From: Paracoccaceae bacterium
GTDB lineage: Bacteria > Pseudomonadota > Alphaproteobacteria > Rhodobacterales > Rhodobacteraceae
NCBI GenBank assembly: GCA_014872815.1
Contig: WKFK01000014.1
Span: forward strand, 124,001-188,000
Direction: 5' to 3'
Length of the DNA stretch: 64,000 nucleotides
Positions 18,029 through 26,697 of this stretch are shown in pieces (within the stretch, counting starts at the first letter, position 1; each line of letters begins with the position of its first letter). Under the pieces are notes generated by a model. That model did no database searches. It saw nothing but the letters and a program-made list of their open reading frames with translations, and was not told the DNA's origin. A program made the translations under genes and the position numbers.

Positions 18029-20224
18029 CTATTCCACTTTGAGAGGGACGGACGCCAAGAGTTTGTTGTCGATATCAAGGAAGTAGCGGATTTCGTAGTC
18101 GCCGGGTTCCTCCGGAACTGCGAGCGTCAAAGGCGTGCCTTGTTCCGCATAGGTGTAGGTGATGTATTCGCTGGCCGCGTTGCCCACTGCGAGGTAGTCG
18201 CGCGGGTGGCCGGGACCGTCCCAAGTGACCTCGATACTGCTGCCCGCGGCTGCGGAGGCTGGAGCGGTGATGGTGACGGGCACGTCCTCGACCGTCAGTG
18301 GCGCGCGCGCCAGCACTTTGATCGGGTTGGTGTCGGCCACATAGCGCAGCTCGTAGGTGCCCGGATTGGCGGGCAGGTTGAGGGGCAGGTCGCTGCCGTC
18401 ACGGGTGTAGGCGTAGGGGCCGTAGTCTCCGTCAGGTGCACCCGGTGACACGATGGTCAGGTAGTCGCCGTCACCACCGGGGCCGGTCCAAGTGGCGGTG
18501 ATTTGACCACCAATCGGGCCTGAGGCGGGGCCAGAAACCGTTGCACCCACTGCGGCCACCTCAACCGGCACACGCGCCTGAACAGAGCGATCCTGGCCCA
18601 GTACGTAACGGATTTCGTAGGTGCCGGGGTTGCCGGGCATCACCAAGTTCAGCGGATTGCCCTCGCGGGTGTAGGAGTAGTTGACGTATGTGTCGTCGGC
18701 CATATCCGAGCCCGCGACAGTGATGTAGTCGCCGTCATAGCCGGGACCCGTCCAGGTGACTGAAAGTTTGGCGCCTGCGTTGGCCGTGGCGCCCGCGTCC
18801 AGGCCATAGGCCAGCGCAGCGACAGAGATCGGTGCGCGATGGATGATCGTCCGGTCCTGGCTCATGGTGTAGACAAGTTCGTACTCACCCGGTTCGCCCG
18901 GCATTTGCAGCATCAGGGGGCTGCCTTCGCGAGTGTAGGTGTAGGTGATCCATTTTTCGTCGCCGGGTTTGGTGACGGAGATGTAGTCGCCCTTGTAATC
19001 TGGGCCTGTCCAATCCACCGGCACGGTCGCGCCTGCGACCAACTCGTCCGGGGCGGAGAGCGTGGCGGTGACCTCGGTTGCGGTGATTGGTTGGCTGGCC
19101 AACGGCTTACGACCGTCGCTTAGGATGTAGCGCAGTTCGTATGCGCCCGGCTTGGGGGGCATTTGTAGCGAGAGCGGGCTGCCTTCACGGGTGTAAGTGT
19201 ATGTGATCCATTTGTTGGTTTCGGGATCTACGGCGGCGATGAAGTCATCCTTGGCGTTGGGGCCGGTCCAGTCGACGGTGATCATGCTGCCAGCGGGGGC
19301 GGATTGCGGGCCGGACACGGTGGCCGGCGGCTTGAATTCCGGGAGTTCCAGCACCACGCGTTTGTCGACAGAGCCGACGCCAAAACGCACTTCGGCGGTG
19401 GCTTCGTCTTCGGGGCGTAGCACGGATACGGTGTATTCACCTTCGAGCAGCTGTTCCTTCAAGGAGGCGGCGCTGTGGTCGTCATGGATGGCAGCGTCGC
19501 CGGTGAGATCCCAGATCAGCGGGCTGTTGATGACCGGGCCGTTTTTGCCGTCTGTGGCGACAATGGTGACTTGTACGGGTTGTGGTTCCGGTTCGGGGGG
19601 CGGGGCAGCGGCGACCTCGGTGAGCGCGTTGCCAAGTTCGTCTGCGTTGGCGGCGGCGAGGAATGTGCCGCCGGTCGCCTCTGCCATGCACTGGAACTGC
19701 GCCAGTGCTTCGGGATCGGTGACGTCAAAGCCCACCACATGGGCGGTGAAGTCGACGCCGGTGGCTTCGAGCTCTTTGGCCACGGCGCAGACGTCCGGCA
19801 CACAGGTTTCAATACCGTCTGATACCAGGATCACCGTGGCGGCTTCTTCGGTGTGGCGCAGGGCCTTGGCGGCGGCCACAACGGCATCCGCCATAGGGGT
19901 TTTGCCTTTGGGAGAGATGCCATTCACAGCGGAGGTGATGGCGGCGCGCGTGTCCGGGCCGGGCATGACCACGGTTTCGATGTCGGAACAGTCGCCTTTG
20001 CGGCGGTGGCCATAGACGGTCAGGCCGAGATCAAGGTCGGCAGGCAGGGTGGTCATCAAGTCGCCCATCACTTCCTGAGCGATGGTGATTTTGGCCACGC
20101 CTTCAATCTGGCCCCACATGGAGCCAGAGCCGTCCATCACCACAATGGCGGCGGGGTTGTCTTGGGCAAGAAGGCTGGCGGGCAGCAGGCACATTGCGGC
20201 CGTGGTTGCTCTCAAAAACGTCAT
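18029..20224 (-). CDS. Secreted von Willebrand factor A protein with five tandem repeats
   Basis: A 731-residue exported protein. A signal peptide (about 1-20, ending SLLAQ) is followed by a vWA domain (about 24-200) with an intact MIDAS start, VVMDGSGSMWG, and later SDGIETC. A PEPEP linker and a beta domain (about 215-300) lead to five tandem repeats of about 86 residues. Each repeat carries WTGP or WDGP, D(Y/F)(I/L), a YTYTREGSPL-like segment, MPxxPGxYELRY and a final hydrophobic strand. I chose the ATG at 20224 (GAGG upstream) over the TTG at 20239. vWA domains bind protein ligands through a metal; the repeats look like beta-sandwich modules for surface or periplasmic binding. Partner unknown. 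Confidence 0.85.
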   Translation of the reverse strand: MTFLRATTAAMCLLPASLLAQDNPAAIVVMDGSGSMWGQIEGVAKITIAQEVMGDLMTTLPADLDLGLTVYGHRRKGDCSDIETVVMPGPDTRAAITSAVNGISPKGKTPMADAVVAAAKALRHTEEAATVILVSDGIETCVPDVCAVAKELEATGVDFTAHVVGFDVTDPEALAQFQCMAEATGGTFLAAANADELGNALTEVAAAPPPEPEPQPVQVTIVATDGKNGPVINSPLIWDLTGDAAIHDDHSAASLKEQLLEGEYTVSVLRPEDEATAEVRFGVGSVDKRVVLELPEFKPPATVSGPQSAPAGSMITVDWTGPNAKDDFIAAVDPETNKWITYTYTREGSPLSLQMPPKPGAYELRYILSDGRKPLASQPITATEVTATLSAPDELVAGATVPVDWTGPDYKGDYISVTKPGDEKWITYTYTREGSPLMLQMPGEPGEYELVYTMSQDRTIIHRAPISVAALAYGLDAGATANAGAKLSVTWTGPGYDGDYITVAGSDMADDTYVNYSYTREGNPLNLVMPGNPGTYEIRYVLGQDRSVQARVPVEVAAVGATVSGPASGPIGGQITATWTGPGGDGDYLTIVSPGAPDGDYGPYAYTRDGSDLPLNLPANPGTYELRYVADTNPIKVLARAPLTVEDVPVTITAPASAAAGSSIEVTWDGPGHPRDYLAVGNAASEYITYTYAEQGTPLTLAVPEEPGDYEIRYFLDIDNKLLASVPLKVE
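18032..19318 (-). repeat. Five tandem protein-level repeats in the vWA protein
   Basis: Five units of roughly 255-260 bp encode similar modules beginning near TVSGPQSAP, TLSAPDELV, YGLDAGATA, TVSGPASGP and TITAPASAA. The shared core is WTGP then YTYTREGSPL then PGxYELRY. The nucleotide identity is clearly lower than the protein similarity, so the expansion is old rather than recent. Confidence 0.8.
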
Positions 20225-20320
20225 CCAAAAGGTCCTCAAGTTCGTAATGCGCAGAGACTACGAGAGAAATTCGGATTGAGGCAAGTGTCAGTTCAAAAAC
20301 CGGGCTTGGCGAATTTAAAT

Positions 20321-20335
20321 GTTCTCTGTATGTTC
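20321..20335 (+). promoter_or_regulatory. SOS box (LexA site) of uvrA
   Basis: GTTC-TCTGTAT-GTTC matches exactly the GTTC-N7-GTTC operator known for LexA in Rhodobacter, Caulobacter and relatives. It lies 66 bp before the uvrA start codon and about 100 bp from the divergent vWA gene. Confidence 0.85.
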
Positions 20336-20401
20336 GCGATATCTGGTTGGCAGTGGGGGTGTGATCCCCTATGTCTGGTGCCGTATCCGTTGGGGGTTTG
20401 A

Positions 20402-23263
20402 ATGGCCGAGCTGAAGAATATTGAGGTGCGCGGGGCGCGCGAGCACAACTTGAAGTCCATTGACGTGGACATTCCGCGCGATCAGCTGGTGGTGATCACC
20501 GGTCTGTCGGGCTCGGGTAAATCCTCGCTGGCCTTTGACACGATTTATGCCGAGGGGCAGCGGCGCTATGTCGAGAGCCTGAGCGCCTATGCACGGCAGT
20601 TCCTTGATATGATGGAAAAGCCGGATGTGGACCACATCAGCGGGCTGTCTCCTGCAATTTCGATTGAGCAAAAGACCACCTCCAAGAACCCGCGCTCGAC
20701 CGTGGGGACAGTGACGGAGATTTACGACTATCTGCGTCTGTTGTTTGCGCGTGTGGGCACGCCGTATTCTCCGGCAACCGGTCTGCCGATTGAGGCCCAG
20801 CAGGTGCAGGACATGGTCGACCGGATCATGGGGCTGGAAGAAGGCACGCGTGGCTACCTGTTGGCACCGATCGTGCGGGACCGCAAAGGCGAGTACAAAA
20901 AAGAGTTCCTTGAGCTGCGTAAGCAGGGCTTCCAGCGGGTGAAGGTCGACGGGGCTTTCTATGAGCTGGATGAGCCGCCCGCGTTGGACAAGAAATTCCG
21001 CCACGACATTGATGTGGTCGTGGACCGGCTTGTGGTGCGCGAAGGCATGGAAACCCGACTGGCTGACAGCTTGCGCACAGCGCTGGATCTGGCAGATGGC
21101 ATTGCGGTTCTGGAGACCGCGCCCAAGGAAGGCGACCCGGAGCGGATCACGTTTAGTGAGAAATTTGCCTGTCCGGTGAGTGGGTTCACCATTCCTGAGA
21201 TTGAACCACGGTTATTCTCGTTCAACGCGCCGTTTGGGGCCTGTCCTGAGTGTGACGGCCTTGGCAAAGAGCTGTTCTTTGACGAGCGGCTGGTGGTGCC
21301 GGATGTGACGTTGAAGGTCTATGACGGGGCGCTGGCGCCGTGGCGGAAGGGCAAGTCGCCGTACTTCCTGCAGACCATTGAGGCGCTGGCGAAACACTAC
21401 GAGTTTGACAAGAACACGCCGTGGAAAGACCTGCCGAAACATGTGCAGCAAGTGTTCCTTTATGGTTCAGGTGAGGAAGAGATCGAGTTCCGCTATGACG
21501 AAGGCGGACGGGTTTACAATGTGACGCGCGTGTTTGAAGGGGTGATCCCCAACATGGAGCGGCGCTATCGCGAGACGGATAGCAACTGGATTCGCGAAGA
21601 GTTTGAGAACTACCAGAACAACCGGCCTTGTGGCGCCTGTCGTGGGCACCGTCTGCGCGAAGAAGCTCTGGCGGTTCGGATTGCAGAGAAACACATCGGC
21701 CATGTGGTGCAGCTGTCGATCCGCGAGGCGTTGGCCTGGATTGAGAGCGTGCCTGCAGCCCTGACGCCGCAGCGGCAGGAGATTGCGCGGGCGATTGTGA
21801 AGGAGATCCAGGAGCGGCTTGGCTTCTTGAATAATGTGGGTCTGGAATACCTGACCCTGTCGCGCAACAGTGGCACGCTGTCCGGCGGAGAGAGCCAGCG
21901 TATTCGACTGGCGAGCCAGATTGGCTCTGGCCTGACCGGCGTGCTGTATGTGCTGGATGAACCGTCAATTGGCCTGCACCAGCGCGACAATGACCGGCTG
22001 CTCACAACGCTGAAAAACCTGCGAGATCAGGGCAATACGGTGATTGTGGTGGAGCACGATGAGGAGGCCGTGCGCGAGGCGGACTATGTGTTCGACATCG
22101 GGCCAGGGGCCGGTGTGCATGGTGGTCAGGTGGTGTCCAAAGGTAAGCCGGAAGAGATTGCCGCTGATCCGGCGTCTTTGACAGGGCAATACCTGTCGGG
22201 TGCGCGTGAAATTGCGGTGCCAACGGAGCGGCGTGAGGGCAATGGCAAGGCGATCACGGTGGTGAAGGCCACGGGCAACAACCTGAAGAAGGTCACTGCC
22301 GACTTCCCGCTTGGTAAGTTTGTCTGTGTGACAGGTGTGTCAGGTGGCGGGAAATCGACGCTGACCATTGAGACCCTGTTCAAGACGGCCTCTATGCGTC
22401 TGAACGGCGCGCGGCAGACGCCAGCGCCCTGTGAGACCATCAAGGGGTTGGAGCATCTGGATAAGGTGATCGACATTGACCAGCGGCCGATTGGGCGCAC
22501 GCCGCGGTCCAACCCTGCGACCTATACAGGGGCGTTTACGCCAATCCGCGATTGGTTTGCTGGTTTGCCGGAAGCGAAAGCGCGGGGCTATAAGCCCGGG
22601 CGGTTTAGCTTCAACGTCAAGGGCGGTCGCTGCGAGGCCTGTCAAGGCGACGGGGTCATCAAGATCGAGATGCACTTCCTGCCGGATGTTTATGTGGAAT
22701 GTGAGACCTGTAAGGGCGCGCGCTACAACCGCGAGACATTGGAAATTCAGTTCAAAGGCAAGAGCATTGCCGATGTGCTGGATATGACCGTCGAAGAGGC
22801 GCAGGAGTTCTTCAAAGCGGTGCCGAGCATTCGCGACAAGATGGATGCGCTGATGCGTGTTGGTCTGGGCTATATCAAGGTTGGGCAGCAGGCGACGACG
22901 CTGTCTGGTGGTGAGGCCCAGCGGGTGAAACTGTCCAAGGAACTGGCGAAGCGTTCTACCGGGCGTACGCTCTATATTCTGGATGAGCCAACCACGGGTC
23001 TGCACTTTGAAGATGTGCGTAAGTTGCTGGAAGTGCTGCATGAATTGGTTGATCAGGGCAACACTGTTGTGGTGATTGAACACAATTTGGATGTGGTGAA
23101 AACCGCAGATCACATCATCGACATTGGTCCGGAAGGCGGCGATGGCGGCGGTAAGGTGGTTGCCAAAGGCACGCCGGAGAAGGTGGCCAAGGTGGCGGCG
23201 AGCCATACGGGGCGCTACCTGAAAGACATGCTGGTGCCGAAGAAGAAGGTGGCCGCAGAATAG
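20402..23263 (+). CDS. uvrA: UvrABC excinuclease ATPase subunit A
   Basis: A 953-residue UvrA, the damage-recognition ATPase of nucleotide excision repair. Both ATPase halves are complete: Walker [10 protein letters not shown] and GVSGGGKST, and signatures [12 protein letters not shown] and [12 protein letters not shown]. The C-terminal zinc module is intact (CEAC and CETC). In the first zinc module the usual CxxC at the left side reads CPVS, so one cysteine is replaced by serine, while ACPEC is kept. An SOS box lies upstream, so induction by DNA damage through LexA is expected. A strong terminator follows. Confidence 0.98.
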   Translation: MAELKNIEVRGAREHNLKSIDVDIPRDQLVVITGLSGSGKSSLAFDTIYAEGQRRYVESLSAYARQFLDMMEKPDVDHISGLSPAISIEQKTTSKNPRSTVGTVTEIYDYLRLLFARVGTPYSPATGLPIEAQQVQDMVDRIMGLEEGTRGYLLAPIVRDRKGEYKKEFLELRKQGFQRVKVDGAFYELDEPPALDKKFRHDIDVVVDRLVVREGMETRLADSLRTALDLADGIAVLETAPKEGDPERITFSEKFACPVSGFTIPEIEPRLFSFNAPFGACPECDGLGKELFFDERLVVPDVTLKVYDGALAPWRKGKSPYFLQTIEALAKHYEFDKNTPWKDLPKHVQQVFLYGSGEEEIEFRYDEGGRVYNVTRVFEGVIPNMERRYRETDSNWIREEFENYQNNRPCGACRGHRLREEALAVRIAEKHIGHVVQLSIREALAWIESVPAALTPQRQEIARAIVKEIQERLGFLNNVGLEYLTLSRNSGTLSGGESQRIRLASQIGSGLTGVLYVLDEPSIGLHQRDNDRLLTTLKNLRDQGNTVIVVEHDEEAVREADYVFDIGPGAGVHGGQVVSKGKPEEIAADPASLTGQYLSGAREIAVPTERREGNGKAITVVKATGNNLKKVTADFPLGKFVCVTGVSGGGKSTLTIETLFKTASMRLNGARQTPAPCETIKGLEHLDKVIDIDQRPIGRTPRSNPATYTGAFTPIRDWFAGLPEAKARGYKPGRFSFNVKGGRCEACQGDGVIKIEMHFLPDVYVECETCKGARYNRETLEIQFKGKSIADVLDMTVEEAQEFFKAVPSIRDKMDALMRVGLGYIKVGQQATTLSGGEAQRVKLSKELAKRSTGRTLYILDEPTTGLHFEDVRKLLEVLHELVDQGNTVVVIEHNLDVVKTADHIIDIGPEGGDGGGKVVAKGTPEKVAKVAASHTGRYLKDMLVPKKKVAAE

Positions 23264-23265
23264 GA

Positions 23266-23302
23266 AAAACGGGCGGTGGTTGTTTATACCACCGCCCGTT
23301 TT
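23266..23302. terminator. Strong bidirectional terminator after uvrA
   Basis: A perfect 15-bp stem (AAAACGGGCGGTGGT with ACCACCGCCCGTTTT) and a 7-base loop separate uvrA from the convergent gene at 23305. A- and T-runs on both sides allow use in either direction. Confidence 0.92.
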
Positions 23303-23304
23303 CT

Positions 23305-23739
23305 TTAGGCCGTCACGGTTTGGCGGGGTTTCGCAAGCATGATGGGTAACACAAACATCAGCAGGAAGCCGGTGTTTAACACGGCGTTGAACCAGGCACC
23401 TGCGAGGATGGAGCCTGTGCTGTCCACCAGATACCAACTCCAGACGCCCCAGTTGATGATGCTTGCGCCAGTGGCCGGATCTTTTGCGTAGACGTGAATG
23501 GTGATTTGCCACACCAGCATACCCAGCCCAACCAGCAGTCCGCCGCCAATTGCGCCAAGGACTTTTTCGCTATCGCCGCCAAAACTCTGTGCGCCATCCA
23601 GCGGCAAATGCGTGAGGTCCATGAACCACCCGACGATGCCGTGGTAAGACGCCGCTAGGGCAAAGAGCGGTATAAGACCAAAAATCACCGTGCCAATAGA
23701 CGTCAGTTTCAAAAGATAGATCACGCGATCCTGTGTCAT
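23305..23739 (-). CDS. Uncharacterised four-pass membrane protein
   Basis: 144 residues with about four hydrophobic segments (around 8-30, 58-80, 92-112 and 115-135). I do not recognise a family. Conserved-looking features are a glycine-rich GAIGGGLLVGLG stretch and WGVWSWYLVDS. The ATG has GGAGA upstream. It is divergent from an XRE-family regulator, and a perfect palindrome lies between them, so this protein is the likely regulated target. No function can be assigned. Confidence 0.65.
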   Translation of the reverse strand: MTQDRVIYLLKLTSIGTVIFGLIPLFALAASYHGIVGWFMDLTHLPLDGAQSFGGDSEKVLGAIGGGLLVGLGMLVWQITIHVYAKDPATGASIINWGVWSWYLVDSTGSILAGAWFNAVLNTGFLLMFVLPIMLAKPRQTVTA

Positions 23740-23797
23740 GTGCAGTCTCCATTGAGGTTATGGCGGCACATTGCGTTTGATCGGTGAGGCAAAACAA

Positions 23798-23812
23798 TTA
23801 CCTGTGAGGTAA
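23798..23812. promoter_or_regulatory. Palindromic operator candidate for the XRE regulator
   Basis: TTACCT-GTG-AGGTAA is a perfect 6+3+6 palindrome in the gap between the divergent membrane protein gene (start 23739) and the XRE regulator gene (start 23865). The size and symmetry fit a dimeric Cro/CI-type helix-turn-helix protein. Confidence 0.6.
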
Positions 23813-23864
23813 GTGCTTTGTGCAAAGGAATGGCTATGCTGGTCGGGACAATGAGGAGCGGGAC

Positions 23865-24635
23865 ATGGGCGTGGAGTTTGGCGCGGTTTTGAAAGAGTGG
23901 CGACAGGTGCGGCGGGTGAGCCAGCTGGATCTCGGGCTGTCCGCCGGTGTGAGCTCACGGCACATTTCGTTTTTGGAAACCGGGCGGTCGCGTCCCAGTC
24001 GGGGGATGGTGCTTCGGCTGTGTGATGAGCTGGACGTGCCAATTGCGCAGCGCAATCGCATGCTGACGGCGGCAGGTATGAGCCCAGCCTATGCCAAACG
24101 CGATCTGTCAGAAGCAGATATGGCACCTATGCGCACGGCCATGGAGTGGACCCTCAGGAAACACGAGCCTTACCCAGCGCTTGCGATGGATCGGCACTGG
24201 TGTTTGGTTGCTATGAACGCAGTTGCTGAGCGGCTGCTTGCGGCGTTTGATGTCAATGTTGGTGACAGTCTGATTGATATGATGGTTGACGTGAAAGGTG
24301 TCGAGCAATCTCTTGTAAACTATGAAGAAGTTGTCCGTCACATGATTGCGAGGCTGCGGGTCGAGAGCGCGTACTATGGCCATGATCCTGTGTTGGAAGA
24401 TGGCATCGCCCGGATGGAGGCTAAATTGGGGGCCGCGGTATTAGACGTCGACGGGGTCAAACCTGCGATCATTCCCGCGATCTACGAGTTTGGCGGCATG
24501 CAGTTGTCGTTTTTCTCAACCATCAGTCAATTTGGCTCCACTGAGGACATTGCCCTCAGTGAATTGCGTATCGAGATGATGTTCCCGGTGGATGACGCGA
24601 CGCGCCAGGCGTTGGAGGCTATGGCCGGACCGTGA
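23865..24635 (+). CDS. XRE-family transcriptional regulator with MmyB-like C-terminal domain
   Basis: A 256-residue regulator. The N-terminal helix-turn-helix (about 8-65) reads LKEWRQVRRVSQLDLGLSAGVSSRHISFLETGRSRPS, shown here in parts for its SQLDLG and SSRHISFLE helices. The C-terminal part (about 95-250) has the MmyB-like, PAS-related ligand-binding pattern (YPALAMDRHWCLVAMN). I chose the ATG at 23865, with GAGGAGCGGG upstream. It probably controls itself and the divergent membrane protein through the palindrome in the gap. Its stop codon abuts that of the convergent DUF2892 gene (TGATCA). Confidence 0.85.
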   Translation: MGVEFGAVLKEWRQVRRVSQLDLGLSAGVSSRHISFLETGRSRPSRGMVLRLCDELDVPIAQRNRMLTAAGMSPAYAKRDLSEADMAPMRTAMEWTLRKHEPYPALAMDRHWCLVAMNAVAERLLAAFDVNVGDSLIDMMVDVKGVEQSLVNYEEVVRHMIARLRVESAYYGHDPVLEDGIARMEAKLGAAVLDVDGVKPAIIPAIYEFGGMQLSFFSTISQFGSTEDIALSELRIEMMFPVDDATRQALEAMAGP

Positions 24636-24830
24636 TCACTTGTTGTCCAGTGGACAAGTGCGGAATCCAAAAACGGTGTAGAGTGGGCAGCTGCCGAGGA
24701 GGCCTGTGAAGAGAGGGATCAGGCCGATCCACATCCAGGCGCCGTAGCCAGCCAAGGCACCGGCGAGGAGCGCGAGGCCAATCACGATCCGCATAATTTT
24801 GTCTACGGTTCCAACGTTCTTTTTGAGCAT
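24636..24830 (-). CDS. DUF2892 (YgaP-type) small inner membrane protein
   Basis: 64 residues with the DUF2892 pattern: KNVGTVDKIMRIVIGLALL, a second membrane segment, then GSCPLYTVFGFRTCPL with the conserved cysteine-proline motifs. I chose the ATG at 24830, preceded by AGGAGGG; a longer reading adds only seven residues. Such proteins often accompany rhodanese or sulfur metabolism, but no such gene is adjacent here. An FNR-like box lies about 55-65 bp upstream. Confidence 0.85.
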   Translation of the reverse strand: MLKKNVGTVDKIMRIVIGLALLAGALAGYGAWMWIGLIPLFTGLLGSCPLYTVFGFRTCPLDNK

Positions 24831-24883
24831 GTGTTTCCCTCCTAAGGTCAAGGGAATAATACATGCCTCAAATGGAATGTGAC

Positions 24884-24897
24884 TTGATCTGCCTCAA
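24884..24897. promoter_or_regulatory. FNR/CRP-family box upstream of the DUF2892 gene
   Basis: TTGAT-CTGC-CTCAA matches the FNR consensus TTGAT-N4-ATCAA at nine of ten defined positions. It lies in the 79-bp gap between the Hint gene stop and the DUF2892 start, at a distance fitting an activator site. The octamer TGCCTCAA occurs again about 27 bp away. Confidence 0.5.
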
Positions 24898-24909
24898 GGT
24901 CGTGGTAAA

Positions 24910-26487
24910 TTACGCGGCCAAAAGCGCGGTGGCCTCAAAGCTGCGCAGGCTTGGGCGGGCGGCGATGTCCTCATAGCTAATGTTTCTGTCGCGCATGACT
25001 TTCCGCAAGGAGCGGTTGGCGAAGGGATCAAAGCTGTGGCGGGTCATCGGGCCGGGCAGGAAGCTTTCGGACCATTGGCCTTCTGAATACAGCAACTCGT
25101 GCTGCGGCATCAGAATGTGGAAATAGGTGATGGTGCCGTTGGTGTCGCAACGGGTCACATCGCGGCCGTTCACAAGATCCTTGGCTTTCACCAGCACTTC
25201 GTCGCAGCCAAACAGCAGTTCAGCGCGATAGCCTTGTAGCAAGACGCGGTGTTGCGGGGATACGATCAGGTCGCGGTCGTTGTCGAGCACGCCTGCTTTG
25301 ATGCGGATGGGCAGAGACTCATAGCGCGGTGGCATATGGGAATGGCCGATCCATTGAATTGGCTGAAAGCCGTTGTCGAGTGTGTCCACCAACATGCCTG
25401 CTTTGAGCTGCTCAACCGGTATATCACCTTCTGAAGTGCGGATCAGAGTGCCTACGGTGAAACAAGGTGTGTGCTGTTCAATCTCAACAAGCGCCGTGTC
25501 AGTTTCACCCGCAGAGTCCTGGATGGTATAGTTGAAATAGACGGTCTCGTTGTCAGTATCGGCATCAACGGTGAGGGTGCCGTCCGTGTTGAGTGTGACC
25601 ACTTGGCCGGTCGCGAGCGTGACGCTGTTTGGCAAACCGCCGCTGCCGGTGGCACTGACTGCAATGCCGTTGATGTGCGTGATCGTCAGGGTAGGGCCGG
25701 CGGAGGAATCGTCGTTGGCAAGCACATTCAGTGTCTTGCTGTTGCCCAAGGCAATGCGCATGTCATCGTCTTGTGCCACGATGGCTGTCTGCACCGATCC
25801 GCCAGCGATTAGCAGGTTGGAGTCGTACTGCGTGTCAGTGGCGTCGGCGATGCCGATCACCAGTTCGTTCACACCGTCCTGGAGCGGTACGACAAAGGTC
25901 AGAGTGACGGTAAAGCCGTCCATCTCGGTGTTGTACTGATCCCCAGCGTTGTCGTTGTAGATGTTCTCGTTGGCATCATTGATGTTGCCCACTGTGGCGC
26001 CACCGTCGCCGACGGAGATTTGCGCCTCAACGCCGTTGACCCAGACGCCGATGGCGTCGTTGTAGCTCAGGTATTCCGGGTATTCTTCTGAGGACAAAAC
26101 GAAGTCGATGGTGAGCAGTTCACCGGCGGTGCCGTTAAAGTCGATGGTTAGGTAGGAGGCATCAAAGGTGTTGGTACCTGCGGCAGCATTGAACAACGCG
26201 TTGTTGTCTTCACCGGAGGTGTTGGTGGAGGTATTGGCGCGTTGGTTGGTGTTGGTGCTGCCGTCGCTATTGGTAAAGTCATCCACGTGACCGGTGGAGA
26301 GGATCACACCGCTGTCGGCAGGCGCGACGCCCGGAGTTGTTGTGTCGGCACCAGTGTAAATGCCGGAGGATTGGTTGTCGCCGGTGTAGGTGGCGCTGAC
26401 GATGCGGGTTGGGTCGCCAAAGATCTCATTGGCCATCGCGGTGGCGGTGGCGCTTGTGTCGATGCTCAGTTCCGTTGCCGTTGGCAT
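24910..26487 (-). CDS. Choice-of-anchor L protein with C-terminal Hint domain
   Basis: A 525-residue, acidic, probably secreted or surface protein without a classical signal peptide. The N-terminal part (about 1-235) fits the choice-of-anchor L type domain (VLSSEEYPEYLSYNDAIGVWVNG). A linker with cadherin-like strands (about 240-335) follows. From Cys342 a Hint_2 domain begins: CFTVGTLIRTSEGDIPVEQL, then QPIQWIGH, SPQHRVLL and a closing HELLYSEGQWSESFLPGP. Hint domains are intein- and hedgehog-related and can cleave the chain before their first cysteine. The lack of a signal peptide and the acidic composition suggest type I secretion. It lies alone, upstream of the DUF2892 gene. Confidence 0.85.
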   Translation of the reverse strand: MPTATELSIDTSATATAMANEIFGDPTRIVSATYTGDNQSSGIYTGADTTTPGVAPADSGVILSTGHVDDFTNSDGSTNTNQRANTSTNTSGEDNNALFNAAAGTNTFDASYLTIDFNGTAGELLTIDFVLSSEEYPEYLSYNDAIGVWVNGVEAQISVGDGGATVGNINDANENIYNDNAGDQYNTEMDGFTVTLTFVVPLQDGVNELVIGIADATDTQYDSNLLIAGGSVQTAIVAQDDDMRIALGNSKTLNVLANDDSSAGPTLTITHINGIAVSATGSGGLPNSVTLATGQVVTLNTDGTLTVDADTDNETVYFNYTIQDSAGETDTALVEIEQHTPCFTVGTLIRTSEGDIPVEQLKAGMLVDTLDNGFQPIQWIGHSHMPPRYESLPIRIKAGVLDNDRDLIVSPQHRVLLQGYRAELLFGCDEVLVKAKDLVNGRDVTRCDTNGTITYFHILMPQHELLYSEGQWSESFLPGPMTRHSFDPFANRSLRKVMRDRNISYEDIAARPSLRSFEATALLAA

Positions 26488-26640
26488 GTCTTTACCTCAG
26501 TGCGTTCTGCTCTTGTCCTGTGACGGGACCTCTGCGGGTCCTCGCCTTGAGCAAAACTGGCGGGCAAACGTGGCGCGAACGGGGCTGTGGTAAGGAAAGA
26601 TTAATTAAAATTGTGTGGGGTCAAACAGGCGCGGGACAAC

Positions 26641-26677
26641 AAAAAGGGCCGCGCCAGATGCGGCGCGGCCCTTTTTT
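26641..26677. terminator. Strong terminator after mmsB
   Basis: A 15-bp stem (AAAAAGGGCCGCGCC with GGCGCGGCCCTTTTT, 6-base loop) is flanked by A- and T-runs. On the minus strand it follows the mmsB stop by about 20 bp. Confidence 0.92.
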
Positions 26678-26697
26678 TAAGCGCTATCGCTCCTGAT

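Noticed and set aside
18032..19318. Repeats resembling a CRISPR array
   Set aside because: The repeat unit is about 258 bp, coding and divergent at the DNA level; it is a protein-domain duplication.
26582..26610. TTAATTAA near the Hint gene as a CtrA site
   Set aside because: The two TTAA blocks are adjacent, not separated by seven bases.
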